DNA of 64,000 bases from Candidatus Alistipes intestinigallinarum (GCA_019115745.1 DXDA01000007.1:1-64000), one strand, 5' to 3'; numbered from the stretch's first letter, positions 8,437-17,389 are shown. The notes: generated by a model from the sequence alone, not told the origin. A program made the numbers and translations.

Positions 8437-10050
8437 TCAATGCTTGAAATCAGCAAAGAAATCGTTGCCCTTGTCGTCGACGATGATGAATGCCGGGAAG
8501 TTCTCCACGTAGATCTTACGCACGGCCTCCATGCCCAGTTCGGGGAAGTCCACCACCTCGACCGACTTGATCGAGTTCTTGGCCAGGATGGCGGCCGGAC
8601 CGCCGATCGAGCCGAGGTAGAATCCGCCGTTGGCCTTGCAGGCGTCCGTCACAGCCTGCGAGCGGTTGCCCTTGGCCACCATCACCATCGAGCCGCCGTG
8701 CTTCTGGAACAGATCCACGTACGGGTCCATACGCCCGGCCGTCGTCGGGCCGAACGAACCCGAAGCCATGCCCTGCGGCGTCTTCGCCGGGCCGGCGTAG
8801 TAAACCGGGTGTTTCTTGAAGTATTCCGGCATCGGCTTGCCCTCGTCGAGCATCTGCTTGATGCGGGCGTGGGCGATGTCGCGCGCCACGATGAGCGTAC
8901 CCTTGAGGTTCAGGCGCGTCTTGATCGGGTATTTCGTGAGGATCTCGCGCACCTTGTCCATTCCTTCGTCCAGGTCGATGTCCACCGCGGGCGACATGGC
9001 CGGAGCCTCGGCGGGCAGGAAACGCGCCGGATTCTTCTCCAGCTCTTCGAGGAAGATACCCTCCGGGGTGATCTTCGCCTTGATGTTGCGGTCGGCCGAG
9101 CAGCTCACGCCGATAGCCACGGGGCACGACGCCGCATGGCGCGGAGCGCGGATCACGCGCACGTCATGCACGAGGTACTTGCCGCCGAACTGGGCACCGA
9201 CACCGCTCTCGCGGCAGATCTTCAGCACCTTCTCCTCCCACTCCAGATCGCGGAAGCAGCGGCCGCCCTCGTTACCCGACGTGGGCAGTTCGTCGAGGTA
9301 GCCGGCCGAGGCCTTCTTCACCGTCGAGAGGCACATCTCGGCCGACGTCCCGCCGATGCAGATCGCCAGGTGGTAGGGCGGACAGGCCGACGTCCCGAGG
9401 TCGAAGATATGCTGCTGGATGAATTTCGTCAGCGACTCCTCGTTCAGCAGCGCCTTGGTCTGCTGGTAGAGGAAGGTCTTGTTGGCAGAACCGCCGCCCT
9501 TGGTGATGAAGAGGAACTCGTACTCCATGCCGGGCTTGCCGCCGTAGATGTCGATCTGTGCCGGGAGGTTCGTGCCCGAGTTTTTCTCGTCGATCATCGT
9601 GAAGGGAACTACCTGCGAATAGCGCAGGTTACGCTCCTTGTAGGTCTCGTAGACCCCGCGCGCGATGCACTCGGCATCGTCGGCGCCCGTCCACACGTCC
9701 TCGCCCTTGTGGCCGATACAGATCGCCGTACCCGTATCCTGGCAAGTCGGGAGTTCGCCCTCGGCCGCCACGCACTGATTCAACAGCATCGTATAGGCCA
9801 CGAACTTGTCGTTGTCCGTCGCTTCGGGATCGTCGAGGATGTTGCGCAACTTCTGCAGGTGCGCAGCGCGCAGATAGAACGACACGTCGCTGTAAGCGGC
9901 CTTCGACAAAAGCTCCAGACCCTTCGGGTCGACCTTCAGGATCTTGCGTCCGTCGCACTCGACGACCTTCACGTAATCCTTCGTCAAAAGACGGTACTTC
10001 GTTTTGTCCTCCTGAATCGGGAACGGCTCCTGATAAATGAATTCTGCCAT
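8437..10050 (-). CDS. Fumarate hydratase, class I (iron-sulfur)
   Basis: A 537-residue single-chain class I fumarase that hydrates fumarate to malate reversibly with an oxygen-labile 4Fe-4S cluster. The alpha-type part includes the conserved PTCQDTGTA segment and the [16 protein letters not shown] loop; the beta-type part has [21 protein letters not shown] and ends with [23 protein letters not shown] sequence. Cluster-ligand cysteines are present in the CQDTG, ACPP and SCSAD contexts. The start at 10050 follows a -7 box by 40 bases; an in-frame upstream extension of 24 residues crosses that box and is unlikely to be translated. It belongs with mdh to the malate-fumarate-succinate branch. Confidence 0.93.
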   Translation of the reverse strand: MAEFIYQEPFPIQEDKTKYRLLTKDYVKVVECDGRKILKVDPKGLELLSKAAYSDVSFYLRAAHLQKLRNILDDPEATDNDKFVAYTMLLNQCVAAEGELPTCQDTGTAICIGHKGEDVWTGADDAECIARGVYETYKERNLRYSQVVPFTMIDEKNSGTNLPAQIDIYGGKPGMEYEFLFITKGGGSANKTFLYQQTKALLNEESLTKFIQQHIFDLGTSACPPYHLAICIGGTSAEMCLSTVKKASAGYLDELPTSGNEGGRCFRDLEWEEKVLKICRESGVGAQFGGKYLVHDVRVIRAPRHAASCPVAIGVSCSADRNIKAKITPEGIFLEELEKNPARFLPAEAPAMSPAVDIDLDEGMDKVREILTKYPIKTRLNLKGTLIVARDIAHARIKQMLDEGKPMPEYFKKHPVYYAGPAKTPQGMASGSFGPTTAGRMDPYVDLFQKHGGSMVMVAKGNRSQAVTDACKANGGFYLGSIGGPAAILAKNSIKSVEVVDFPELGMEAVRKIYVENFPAFIIVDDKGNDFFADFKH

Positions 10051-10066
10051 GATCGTATGTATTTGT

Positions 10067-10098
10067 TGTTGTTCGCGGTTTTTATCCATGCAAAAGTA
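10067..10098 (-). promoter_or_regulatory. Fumarase promoter, -7 box TACTTTTG
   Basis: TACTTTTG on the minus strand (10091-10098) is preceded by TTG at a spacing of about 21 bases and followed by a 40-base leader. It faces away from the aldolase promoter. Confidence 0.65.
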
Positions 10099-10181
10099 CA
10101 AAAAACAATCCGGATTGTACAACTATTTCCGGCTCTCTGTTATTTTTTTCACAAAAAGAGGCTATTATTTAGATTTTTTAG

Positions 10182-10189
10182 TAAATTTG
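10182..10189 (+). promoter_or_regulatory. -7 box (TAAATTTG) of the aldolase gene
   Basis: TAAATTTG fits the -7 consensus 42 bases upstream of the ATG at 10232 in the AT-rich divergent intergenic region. No perfect -33 TTTG is visible. Confidence 0.6.
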
Positions 10190-10231
10190 TGCGGTTTTTG
10201 ATGTGACACAAATTCTCTAACAACTAATACT

Positions 10232-11233
10232 ATGGTATCCTACAAAGATCTGGGCCTCGTAAACACCCGTGAGATGTTTGCCAAGGCCATCAAAGGAGGT
10301 TATGCCGTCCCGGCGTTCAACTTCAACAACATGGAGCAGCTCCAGGCTATCATCCAGGCCGCTGCCGAGACCAAGTCGCCCGTCATCCTCCAGGTGTCGA
10401 AGGGCGCACGCAACTACGCAAACCAGACCCTGCTGCGCTACATGGCCGAGGGTGCCGTCGAGTACGCCAAGGAACTCGGCTGGGAGAAACCCCAGATCGT
10501 CCTGCACCTCGACCACGGGGATTCGTTCGAGCTCTGCAAGAGCTGCGTCGACATGGGATTCTCGTCGGTGATGATCGACGGTTCGTCGCTCCCCTATGAC
10601 GAGAACGTCGCCCTGACGAAGAAGGTCGTTGAGTATGCTCACCAGTTCGACGTAACGGTCGAGGGCGAGCTGGGCGTGCTGGCCGGTGTCGAGGACGAGG
10701 TGGCCGCCGAGGAGAGCCACTACACCAAACCCGAAGAGGTTGTCGACTTCGTAACCAAGACCGGCGTTGACTCGCTGGCCATCTCGATCGGTACCTCGCA
10801 CGGTGCCTACAAGTTCACGCCCGAGCAGTGCACCGTTGATCCGAAGACGGGCCGTCTGGTTCCGCCCCCCCTGGCCTTCGACGTGCTGGCTGCCATCGAG
10901 AAGGAGCTCCCCGGCTTCCCCATCGTGCTCCACGGATCGTCGTCCGTACCCCAGGAGGAGGTCGACACCATCAACAAGTACGGCGGTGCCCTGAAGGCTG
11001 CCGTAGGTATTCCCGAGGAGGAGCTGCGTCAGGCTGCCAAGAGCGCTGTCTGCAAGATCAACATCGACTCCGATTCGCGTCTGGCCATGACTGCCGCCAT
11101 CCGTGAGGTCTTCGCCACGAAGCCCGCAGAGTTCGACCCCCGCAAGTACCTGGGTCCGGCTCGTGACAACATGAAGAAGCTCTACATCCACAAGATCAAG
11201 GAGGTGCTCGGTTCGGACGGAAAGGCCGAATAA
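10232..11233 (+). CDS. fba: Class II fructose-1,6-bisphosphate aldolase
   Basis: A 333-residue zinc-dependent aldolase cleaving fructose 1,6-bisphosphate to dihydroxyacetone phosphate and glyceraldehyde 3-phosphate in glycolysis and gluconeogenesis. The AVPAFNFNN entry strand, LHLDHGDS with Asp94 and zinc ligand His95, VEGELG with the second metal-site Glu, ISIGTSHG with another ligand His, and the LHGSSSVP loop are all present. The length and central insertions match the longer class IIB-type enzymes. The gene is monocistronic, with its own promoter and a strong terminator 20 bases after the stop. Confidence 0.95.
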   Translation: MVSYKDLGLVNTREMFAKAIKGGYAVPAFNFNNMEQLQAIIQAAAETKSPVILQVSKGARNYANQTLLRYMAEGAVEYAKELGWEKPQIVLHLDHGDSFELCKSCVDMGFSSVMIDGSSLPYDENVALTKKVVEYAHQFDVTVEGELGVLAGVEDEVAAEESHYTKPEEVVDFVTKTGVDSLAISIGTSHGAYKFTPEQCTVDPKTGRLVPPPLAFDVLAAIEKELPGFPIVLHGSSSVPQEEVDTINKYGGALKAAVGIPEEELRQAAKSAVCKINIDSDSRLAMTAAIREVFATKPAEFDPRKYLGPARDNMKKLYIHKIKEVLGSDGKAE

Positions 11234-11253
11234 GCGATATTCCGCAAAACGAA

Positions 11254-11285
11254 AACCGGAGGCTCGATGAGTCTCCGGTTTTTTG
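11254..11285 (+). terminator. Rho-independent terminator after fba
   Basis: AACCGGAGGCTC and GAGTCTCCGGTT-like arms form a strong hairpin followed by TTTTTTG. Confidence 0.9.
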
Positions 11286-11365
11286 TTGTACGGGGCGGCA
11301 GCTTATGGCGTATGACGGAGCGCCGGATCGAAAACAAGGCCGAAACCTCCAAGTCCAATTCAGCA

Positions 11366-11398
11366 GGTACCTTTTGGTGGCAAAAGGTACCACCAAAA
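11366..11398. repeat. Double inverted repeat with alternative hairpins
   Basis: GGTACCTTTTG (11366-11376) and CAAAAGGTACC (11381-11391) form an 11-bp perfect stem with a 4-base loop. TTTTGGTGG (11372-11380) and CCACCAAAA (11390-11398) form a second 9-bp stem. The two structures share bases and exclude each other. No gene uses this stretch; a dispersed repeat is possible. Confidence 0.6.
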
Positions 11399-11460
11399 CC
11401 AGCCGCAAGTTGCTTTTCACGGGTTTCGGGAGCAGCACACACTGAACGGGCGCAGAAAGA

Positions 11461-11991
11461 TCAGGCCTTTTCAGCCTCCCGTTCCGGGCGTGCGTGCTGC
11501 TCCCGAAACGGTTCCGCTCCAAGCAAAGTGCGGCTATTCGCCTTCCCGACCGTCACCCGGAAGCGACACTCCGAACCGCCGTCCAACACCGTTTCAAGCG
11601 TCTCCACCGTAATCTCCCGCCCCGGCAACAGCTCCTCCAGCACATAGAGGATGCTCTGCCGGGAGCATTCGCAATGGGTCGGAGCCGATACGAACCCGGC
11701 CTCAACCTGCGGACACAGGCAGCGCGGATAGCCCATCTCGTAGACCCGACCCGGCTCGACGACATCAGCGAAGAAATAGGGCGAACGCCCGTATTTCGCA
11801 TACTGACGGTCGAGGTCGCATCCGCACTCCTCGAACTGCCGACGCAGTTCGACCAGCACGCCATCCCGAACGCACGCCTCGGCACACGGACGGTAAAGCC
11901 GCGCCCGCGTCTCGGCCGGAAGCCGCCCGATCGCCTCCTCCAACATCCGATAAAAAACCGCGTTGCGCGATTGCGCCTCTTTGGACTCCAT
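11461..11991 (-). CDS. Cysteine-rich hypothetical protein with V4R-like C-terminus
   Basis: A 176-residue cytoplasmic protein I do not recognise with certainty. It has no signal peptide or membrane segment. Conserved-looking cysteines occur in EECGCD, YPRCLCP and THCECS (residues about 55-110), and the last folded segment (ILYVLEELLPG ... ETVLDGGSECRFRVTV) resembles the ending of 4-vinyl-reductase/L-2-amino-thiazoline-carboxylate-hydrolase-like domains, which often end in CxFxV. Metal or small-molecule binding is possible but not shown. It follows the alpha/beta hydrolase stop by 11 bases on the same strand, so the two are probably cotranscribed. The terminal 20 residues (Glu/Arg/Ala-rich) look unstructured. 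Confidence 0.7.
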   Translation of the reverse strand: MESKEAQSRNAVFYRMLEEAIGRLPAETRARLYRPCAEACVRDGVLVELRRQFEECGCDLDRQYAKYGRSPYFFADVVEPGRVYEMGYPRCLCPQVEAGFVSAPTHCECSRQSILYVLEELLPGREITVETLETVLDGGSECRFRVTVGKANSRTLLGAEPFREQHARPEREAEKA

Positions 11992-12002
11992 ATCTAATCC
12001 GT

Positions 12003-12977
12003 TTACTCCTGAACTTCCGGGATCCGGTCATCCGGGATATACTTCCCGACAAACTCCCCGACCCGTCGGGTGTACTCCTCGCGGTTGTCGCGGTACGACA
12101 GGGCGTGTGCGACCCCCGGGACCACCCACAGCTCCTTCTCTCCGGGTTTCGCCTCGTAAAGCGGGTAGACCATCCACGTCGGCACGTAATCGTCCGCATC
12201 GCCGTGGATAAAGAGCATCGGCCGGTCGCACTTCGCCACCTGTTTCAAGGCCGACGCCTCGCGGAAATTCCAGCCGTACCTCAGATCACACAGCCCACTC
12301 GCCACATTCAGCAGCGGAAAGGCCGGCAACGAAAACTGGCCCTTCAACTCCTTCGAAAACTGGTCCCACACGCTCGTGTAGCCGCAATCCTCGACAAAGC
12401 ACTTCACATAGGGCTGCTGCTCTTCGCCCGAAACCATCATCGTCGTCGCGGCGCCCATCGAAATGCCGTGCACCACCATCTGCGTATGCCCGCCGAAGAT
12501 TCCGTTCGCCACCTCCATCCACTGCAGCACATCGAGCCGGTCGCGCCACCCCATTCGGATAGCCCGGCCCTCGCTCTCGCCGTGATAATGGAGATCCGGA
12601 AGCAGGATGTTGAATCCCAGGTCATGATTGTAGAGGTAGCCGATCATCAGCATCCGGATGGCGTTGTCCGTATAGCCGTGGACGATGACCGCCGTACGCT
12701 CCGTCGGCTCCGGAGCCCAGGCATAAAGCGCATGGAGGCGTTCGCCCTCCTGCCCCGTGATCGTCGTATCGCGCAGCGCATCCCGCTGCCGGAGGCTGTC
12801 GACCCACGACTCCAGGAAGGGGTACTCCTCATACATATAGGTATAAGAGGAGGCATTCTTGTCCTCCATCGTCGCCTCGGGACGCAGCGAATAGCGCAGC
12901 AGGTAGAGGCTCCCGCCCGCCACGACCGCCGCCACAACCAGCACGGCGAGGACGACCATGCGAACAATCCGTTTCAT
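12003..12977 (-). CDS. Membrane-anchored alpha/beta hydrolase
   Basis: A 324-residue serine hydrolase anchored by an N-terminal transmembrane helix (about residues 3-24, within VRMVVLAVLVVAAVVAGG). The domain has the oxyanion-region IVHGYTDNA, the nucleophile elbow GISMGA with the catalytic Ser, the acid in IHGDADDYVP and the catalytic His in PGVAHALSY. It resembles the Bacteroidota relatives of the BAAT/bem46-type or cephalosporin-deacetylase-like hydrolases, but the substrate cannot be read from the sequence. The start at 12977 is chosen over an in-frame codon 9 positions earlier because it begins with the basic n-region MKRIVR. It is followed by the cysteine-rich gene in a likely two-gene unit. 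Confidence 0.82.
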   Translation of the reverse strand: MKRIVRMVVLAVLVVAAVVAGGSLYLLRYSLRPEATMEDKNASSYTYMYEEYPFLESWVDSLRQRDALRDTTITGQEGERLHALYAWAPEPTERTAVIVHGYTDNAIRMLMIGYLYNHDLGFNILLPDLHYHGESEGRAIRMGWRDRLDVLQWMEVANGIFGGHTQMVVHGISMGAATTMMVSGEEQQPYVKCFVEDCGYTSVWDQFSKELKGQFSLPAFPLLNVASGLCDLRYGWNFREASALKQVAKCDRPMLFIHGDADDYVPTWMVYPLYEAKPGEKELWVVPGVAHALSYRDNREEYTRRVGEFVGKYIPDDRIPEVQE

Positions 12978-13071
12978 AATCTGCTCTGTGTTTGGTTCAT
13001 ACAAAACGGTCGTCGGCGCAAAAACCCTGCCCCGGCGACCGTCATTCCGTTACAATCCGCGAAAATCGGGA

Positions 13072-14022
13072 TCAGTTCTTGCCCAGTTTGACGCGAATGT
13101 GGGCCAACATGTCGTCGGTCATCCGCGAAAGGTCCCATTCGGGCTTCCAGCCCCACTCCTCCCGGGCGCAGGTGTCGTCCAGCGAATTGGGCCAGCTCTC
13201 GGCGATCTCCTTCTTCACGGGATCGATGTTGTAATCCATCGTGAAGTCCGGCAGGCGTTTCTTGATCTCGGCACAGATGATCTCCGGGGTGAAGCTCATC
13301 GATGCCAGATTGAAACTGTTGCGGTGGATGAGTTTCGCGGGGTCGGCCTCCATCAGCTCGACGCACGCACGCAACGCGTCCGGCATGTAGATCATGTCCA
13401 TGTAGACATCGGGCGGAACCGGGCAGGTGAACTTCCCGCTGCGGATCGCCTCGTAGTAGATCTCCACGGCATAGTCGGTCGTACCGCCGCCGGGGAGCGT
13501 CACACTCGAAATGATCCCCGGGAAGCGCACCGAACGGGTATCGACCCCGTATTTGTGGTGGTAATAATTGCCGAGGAGCTCACCGGTAACCTTGCAGATG
13601 CCGTAGATGGTCGTCGGCTGCATGATCGTATCCTGCGGAGTTTTGTCCTTGGGGGACGAGGGTCCGAAGGCACCGATCGACGAAGGGGTAAAGAGTGCGC
13701 AGTGGTGCTGGCGGGCCACTTCGAGCGAATTGTTGAGCGCTCCCATGTTGACGTTCCACGCCATCTGGGGATTGCGCTCGCCGACGGCCGACAGGAGCGC
13801 CACGAGATTGAAGATCGTGTCGATGTGGTAACGGGCCACCACCGACGCCATGGCTGTGGCATCAAGGGCATTCAGAACCTCAAAGGGTCCATCCTCCCCC
13901 AGATTCCGACATTCGCGCATATCGGTGGCAACGACATTCGCCCCACCGTAAATTCCGCGCAGGAATACTGTCAGCTCGGAACCGATCTGGCCTCCGGCGC
14001 CTACTATCAGAATACGTTTCAT
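13072..14022 (-). CDS. NAD-dependent L-threonine 3-dehydrogenase, epimerase type
   Basis: A 316-residue extended short-chain dehydrogenase. The nucleotide-binding GAGGQIGSE loop is at residues 8-16, the active-site YGICK at about residue 140, and the substrate-site sequences FPGIIS, GGTTDYAVEIYYEA and DMIYMPDALRA are those of the UDP-galactose-epimerase-like L-threonine dehydrogenases found in Bacteroidota. The enzyme oxidises L-threonine to 2-amino-3-ketobutyrate, which a lyase splits to glycine and acetyl-CoA; that lyase is not in the window. A longer in-frame reading upstream of 14022 crosses the AT-rich promoter region and a TATCTTTA box at 14047-14054, so it is rejected. The tRNA-Thr gene is divergent from it. 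Confidence 0.88.
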   Translation of the reverse strand: MKRILIVGAGGQIGSELTVFLRGIYGGANVVATDMRECRNLGEDGPFEVLNALDATAMASVVARYHIDTIFNLVALLSAVGERNPQMAWNVNMGALNNSLEVARQHHCALFTPSSIGAFGPSSPKDKTPQDTIMQPTTIYGICKVTGELLGNYYHHKYGVDTRSVRFPGIISSVTLPGGGTTDYAVEIYYEAIRSGKFTCPVPPDVYMDMIYMPDALRACVELMEADPAKLIHRNSFNLASMSFTPEIICAEIKKRLPDFTMDYNIDPVKKEIAESWPNSLDDTCAREEWGWKPEWDLSRMTDDMLAHIRVKLGKN

Positions 14023-14082
14023 CTGTTTTTTGTTATAATTCGGTAGTAAAGATAGAAAATAATTGTGAAAAGCGCATATTTT

Positions 14083-14114
14083 TTTGGTCTTTTCATTTTT
14101 CTTGTGTACTTTTG
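14083..14114 (+). promoter_or_regulatory. tRNA-Thr promoter
   Basis: TTTG at 14083-14086, 20 bases, then TACTTTTG at 14107-14114: a complete Bacteroidota housekeeping promoter 20 bases upstream of the mature tRNA. Confidence 0.85.
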
Positions 14115-14134
14115 CACCACTCAACGAGGAAATT

Positions 14135-14206
<72 letters not shown>

Positions 14207-14240
14207 CTGGAAGGCGCCGCTAAAAGACGCCAAAACGAGC

Positions 14241-14277
14241 AAAAAGCCTTATGTATCAATGATATGTAAGGCTTTTT
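14241..14277. terminator. Bidirectional terminator at the left end of the element
   Basis: AAAAAGCCTTA and TAAGGCTTTTT flank a 15-base loop. It would stop tRNA transcription from entering the element and insulate the integrase. Confidence 0.75.
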
Positions 14278-14328
14278 CATTTTTGTACGGTTCCTGAAAA
14301 TGCATTTTTAGGCAACGAGTCCGATGCC

Positions 14329-14373
14329 AAATCGTGACCTGTTTTGCCTCGGACCAAAAATAGGTCACGATTT
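14329..14373. repeat. 12-bp inverted repeat upstream of the integrase
   Basis: AAATCGTGACCT (14329-14340) and AGGTCACGATTT (14362-14373) are perfect inverted copies separated by 21 bases, between attL and the integrase start. A binding site for integrase, an excision factor or a regulator is plausible; no T-run follows, so it is not a standard terminator. Confidence 0.6.
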
Positions 14374-14461
14374 ACGCACAATGCATTGTTTTACACCGAT
14401 TTGCGTTACAATATATCCCATGCTGCAAACGTTTGTTTAACCCCTTAAAAAACATGCAGCC

Positions 14462-15679
14462 ATGCGTCGAACAACCTTCTCCGTGGTCTTCTTCTGCAAG
14501 AAGGCCAGAATCTCCAAAAAGGGCAAAGCGCCCATCTATGCCCGAATCACCACATCCGGCCTCTCAACCGAGATTTACACCCGCTGCCAAATTGAGCCCG
14601 AGCGCTGGAACCAACGGCTGGAACGCTCCCTGCATCGGGACAAGGTGGCCCTGCAGATCAACGGCATCGTGGACAGCTATCGGGCCAATATCCTGGCAGC
14701 CTACGATGCTCTGATTCGTGAGGGCAGGATACCAGACTGCTTCACCATCAAGGAGCGGCTCGAGAATCCGGGCGGCACCTCCCGACTCTTCCTTGCCGAA
14801 TTTTCGAAATACTGCGAAAAACGGCAGCAGGAGGTCGGCACCCGTATCACACAGCTCACAGCCAACAAGTACCACCGCCTGCTGCGCTACATGACCGAAT
14901 ACACCCAAGTCCAATATCAAAAGGAGGATCTGCCGCTGGACAGAATTTCCTATGAGTATATCGACGGGTTGAACACCCATATGCAGACGAGGCACAAATG
15001 CAAGAACAACGGATCGGTCAATCTGCTCTGCTGCTTAAAGAACTTCATACTCTATGCCATCCGGAACGAGTGGATTGAGAAGAATCCCTTCCGCTTCTAC
15101 AAGATGAAGATCGACAAGACGAATGTCAAGGTGCCGCTGACGAAGGCAGAGCTGGACCTGCTGCTGAAACGCCCGATGCCCAACGAACGGCTGGAACGGA
15201 TTCGGGATGTCTTCTGCTTCTGTGCACTGACTGGACTGGCCTTCACGGATGTCGACCACCTGCGGCCCGAGCACATCACAACCGACGAGAACGGCACCCT
15301 GTGGATTCACAAGCCGCGGGAGAAGACCGCAGTCGTAAGTCGGATTCCGCTGCTGCCGCATCCGATTCGGATTCTGCAAAAATACGAGCGGGATCCCGAA
15401 TTACGACTCAAAGGAAAGCTGTTACCCGTTCCGAGCAATCAGAAGATGAATGCCTATCTAAAAGAGATTGCCGATATTTGCCTGATCAACAAAAATCTGA
15501 CAGTCCACCTGGCACGCCATACATTCGCAACCCTAGCCATAGAATACGGAATGCCGATTGATATTATCGCCAAGATCCTCGGCCATTCGAATACCAACAT
15601 GACCCGCCATTATGCCAAAATATCCGAAGCAAATATCAGTCGGGAAATGCAAAAGATCGGGAAAATCCTAGCGGTATGA
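14462..15679 (+). CDS. int: Tyrosine-type site-specific integrase of the element
   Basis: A 405-residue integrase of the Bacteroidota conjugative-element type. Residues 1-90 form the arm-binding domain, about 105-195 the SAM-like core-binding domain (AEFSKYCEKRQQ onward), and 215-405 the catalytic domain. The catalytic part has CALTGLAFTDVDHL, where the first catalytic Arg of classical integrases is replaced as in the IntDOT group, then LARHTFAT (HxxR), LGHSN and the nucleophile Tyr in MTRHYAKI. Its position 250 bases from attL and reading into the element fits a tRNA-targeting integrase. A convergent gene follows. Upstream of the start I see no perfect -7 box. Confidence 0.92.
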   Translation: MRRTTFSVVFFCKKARISKKGKAPIYARITTSGLSTEIYTRCQIEPERWNQRLERSLHRDKVALQINGIVDSYRANILAAYDALIREGRIPDCFTIKERLENPGGTSRLFLAEFSKYCEKRQQEVGTRITQLTANKYHRLLRYMTEYTQVQYQKEDLPLDRISYEYIDGLNTHMQTRHKCKNNGSVNLLCCLKNFILYAIRNEWIEKNPFRFYKMKIDKTNVKVPLTKAELDLLLKRPMPNERLERIRDVFCFCALTGLAFTDVDHLRPEHITTDENGTLWIHKPREKTAVVSRIPLLPHPIRILQKYERDPELRLKGKLLPVPSNQKMNAYLKEIADICLINKNLTVHLARHTFATLAIEYGMPIDIIAKILGHSNTNMTRHYAKISEANISREMQKIGKILAV

Positions 15680-15751
15680 TACCGGCGAACGACCGGGCGG
15701 AAAGGGACCATTCCAGTTCCTCGCCGCCCGGTTGTGTATGGAAAAAACTAT

Positions 15752-16375
15752 TTACTTCTGACTCAACTCAACTAGCGTACCCCGCAACGTATCGAGGAAG
15801 TGGGTCAGGCGGTTCTTGCGGTTCAGGACGGCCCAGCGACAATTATCCGGATTCTTGAAACTTGTATTGCAGAGTGTCTCAAACTCGCGCGTAATCTGAA
15901 TGAAGGTGGCTGGGGAGTCGTCCTGCTGGCAGAAGAAACCAACGGCCGACAAGGAGGCGATCACCTCCATCAAATCAGAATTGGTGAATCGCTTCGAGAT
16001 TTTCAGCGGCGAATGGTGCCGCTGCGCAGCAATCTCCCGAATTCCCGGGTACTTTAACTGCAGGTAGATCATCCGCTGCTCGAAGTCCACCAAAGAAAGC
16101 GAGGAGCGGATCAGTTCGTTGGTAAATGATCCGTTTCCTTCGTGTTTCTCCTGCAAGCGTATGAGCAACTCCCGGAGTCGAGCCAGGGCCTGCAAAGAGT
16201 CCAATTTCGATTGAGAGTCCAGTTTTGAGATTTGCTGCACTCTATTAATAAAACGGGTGTGTGCTATTCCGAGACGCTTGACCTCGGCATTGTTCGGATT
16301 CAAGCCTCGCAACCTGTACAACAGTTTGATGAATTCGCTATTGGCCAGTTTGCGCGCCATATTGTAATAATGCAT
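15752..16375 (-). CDS. RteC-like protein (possible excision/transfer regulator)
   Basis: A 207-residue cytoplasmic helical protein. The C-terminal segment (from about residue 130: FTNSDLMEVIASLSAVGFF ... FETLCNTSF ... LNRKNRLTHFLDTLRGTL) resembles the C-terminus of RteC, the CTnDOT regulator that activates the excision operon. The N-terminal half is not clearly related. The gene is convergent with the integrase, typical of regulatory genes at element ends. The start could also be 15 bases downstream (MARKLAN). Similarity is from memory of the family pattern, so the role is tentative. Confidence 0.55.
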   Translation of the reverse strand: MHYYNMARKLANSEFIKLLYRLRGLNPNNAEVKRLGIAHTRFINRVQQISKLDSQSKLDSLQALARLRELLIRLQEKHEGNGSFTNELIRSSLSLVDFEQRMIYLQLKYPGIREIAAQRHHSPLKISKRFTNSDLMEVIASLSAVGFFCQQDDSPATFIQITREFETLCNTSFKNPDNCRWAVLNRKNRLTHFLDTLRGTLVELSQK

Positions 16376-16688
16376 ATAATCTGTCTTTTTTTAAGATTCT
16401 TCTTTTCATAAAGATTCGGACTTCGCTATAGAAAAATCCATATCATCCGAAGGATGCCAGACAGATTAAGGGCCTCGACAAGCAGGAACGATCATCCGGA
16501 AAGAGAAGCCTTCCGAAAATTGCCTCTCCCACCAGAGAAGTGAATCGGCTGTTAACAGATGACAACCTAACGTCCGAAGTTTTTATCTCGGGCAGAGAGT
16601 TGCCGAGCCGAAAGTCGGCAATAAAAAACTCCGATTCTCGGTGGGCGGACTCGGAGTTTTACGGAGTTAAAACGAGAGCTTGGGACTA
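16376..16688. other. Gene-free stretch with a bidirectional terminator
   Basis: No convincing coding region. A hairpin with arms AAAACTCCGA (16625-16634) and TCGGAGTTTT (16651-16660) can terminate the fimbrial gene run on the minus strand. The remainder holds the upstream region of the RteC-like gene, where no perfect -7 box is seen. Confidence 0.6.
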
Positions 16689-17156
16689 TCAAAATATCGG
16701 TATGACATCCACATCCTCCCACGGCTGTACCGTCACCTGAAAATCTTCATTAAAAGTAAGGACAACCTCCGATTCCAGACCGACGCGATAGCCCTTCCGA
16801 TGTTCAAGCAACAAAATCCGGGCCTCGGGATAGTGGGCGGCAAGGTACTCTTCGATAGGGCCGGATACGATGCCGCACGGCAACGCACGCTCGCGGTTCT
16901 CGATCCACGTCCAGTTGTCCGAGGCATCAAAGACAGCCATCGTACCGCCGCACAACGTCACCTGCACACCGTCACCACTCCTCTCCGAGGCGATGATCCG
17001 CTCATTGGGGAACCATTGCAGACAAAAGGACTTCACCGTTTCAGACACCTGCGATTCCGGCCGGTCCTCCTTCGTACAGCCAGCAATCAACAGACCAAAA
17101 ATCGTCATAGCATAAACATGCAGACGCCCCATTCTAATATTCAAGATTCGCATCAT
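16689..17156 (-). CDS. PepSY-like lipoprotein
   Basis: A 155-residue protein with a lipoprotein signal ending in LLIAGC (acylated Cys at about residue 27), so it is membrane-attached. The mature part holds two repeats of a PepSY-like/beta-lactamase-inhibitor-like fold common in Bacteroidota: SFCLQWFPNERIIASE ... DGVQVTLCGGTMAVFD and EEYLAAHYPEARILLLEH ... YRVGLESEVVLTFNEDF. No enzyme motif. The start may be at codon 9 (17132), which gives a more usual signal length. It is the last gene of the fimbrial run, 41 bases after the small membrane protein. A role in fimbrial assembly or binding is only suggested by position. Confidence 0.72.
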   Translation of the reverse strand: MMRILNIRMGRLHVYAMTIFGLLIAGCTKEDRPESQVSETVKSFCLQWFPNERIIASERSGDGVQVTLCGGTMAVFDASDNWTWIENRERALPCGIVSGPIEEYLAAHYPEARILLLEHRKGYRVGLESEVVLTFNEDFQVTVQPWEDVDVIPIF

Positions 17157-17197
17157 ACTACAAAGATTAAGAATTCAAAAAAAGACTTTCGCCGCTT

Positions 17198-17389
17198 TTA
17201 TTCCGATTTGCGCAAAGAGCGGTAACAAAACTCTCTACGTGGATCACACAGCCGTCGCACACGACGTCTACGCAAATAACATCCGAACACGGTAACCAGG
17301 CCGGCAGCCAATGCGAGCCCGAGCATCATGGTTCCAAATTCTGTTTCTTCCGGGGTAAAGCAGCATGTAGTGTAAACCATCAAATTCAT
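17198..17389 (-). CDS. Small membrane protein
   Basis: A 63-residue protein with one transmembrane helix (about residues 18-38, GTMMLGLALAAGLVTVFGCYL) followed by a strongly basic tail (RRRRVRRLCDPRR). Topology would place the tail in the cytoplasm. No family is recognised. It lies between two envelope protein genes on the same strand, 27 bases after the upstream gene, which supports it being real. Confidence 0.55.
   Translation of the reverse strand: MNLMVYTTCCFTPEETEFGTMMLGLALAAGLVTVFGCYLRRRRVRRLCDPRREFCYRSLRKSE

Noticed and set aside
6180..10206. Two long plus-strand ORFs antisense to batD and fumarase
   Set aside because: Arg/His-rich shadows; the minus-strand genes carry conserved motifs and promoters.
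14462..15679. Integrase as defective because the first catalytic Arg is absent in TGLAFTDV
   Set aside because: This replacement is typical for the CTnDOT-like integrases of the phylum, which are active, so it is not a sign of decay.
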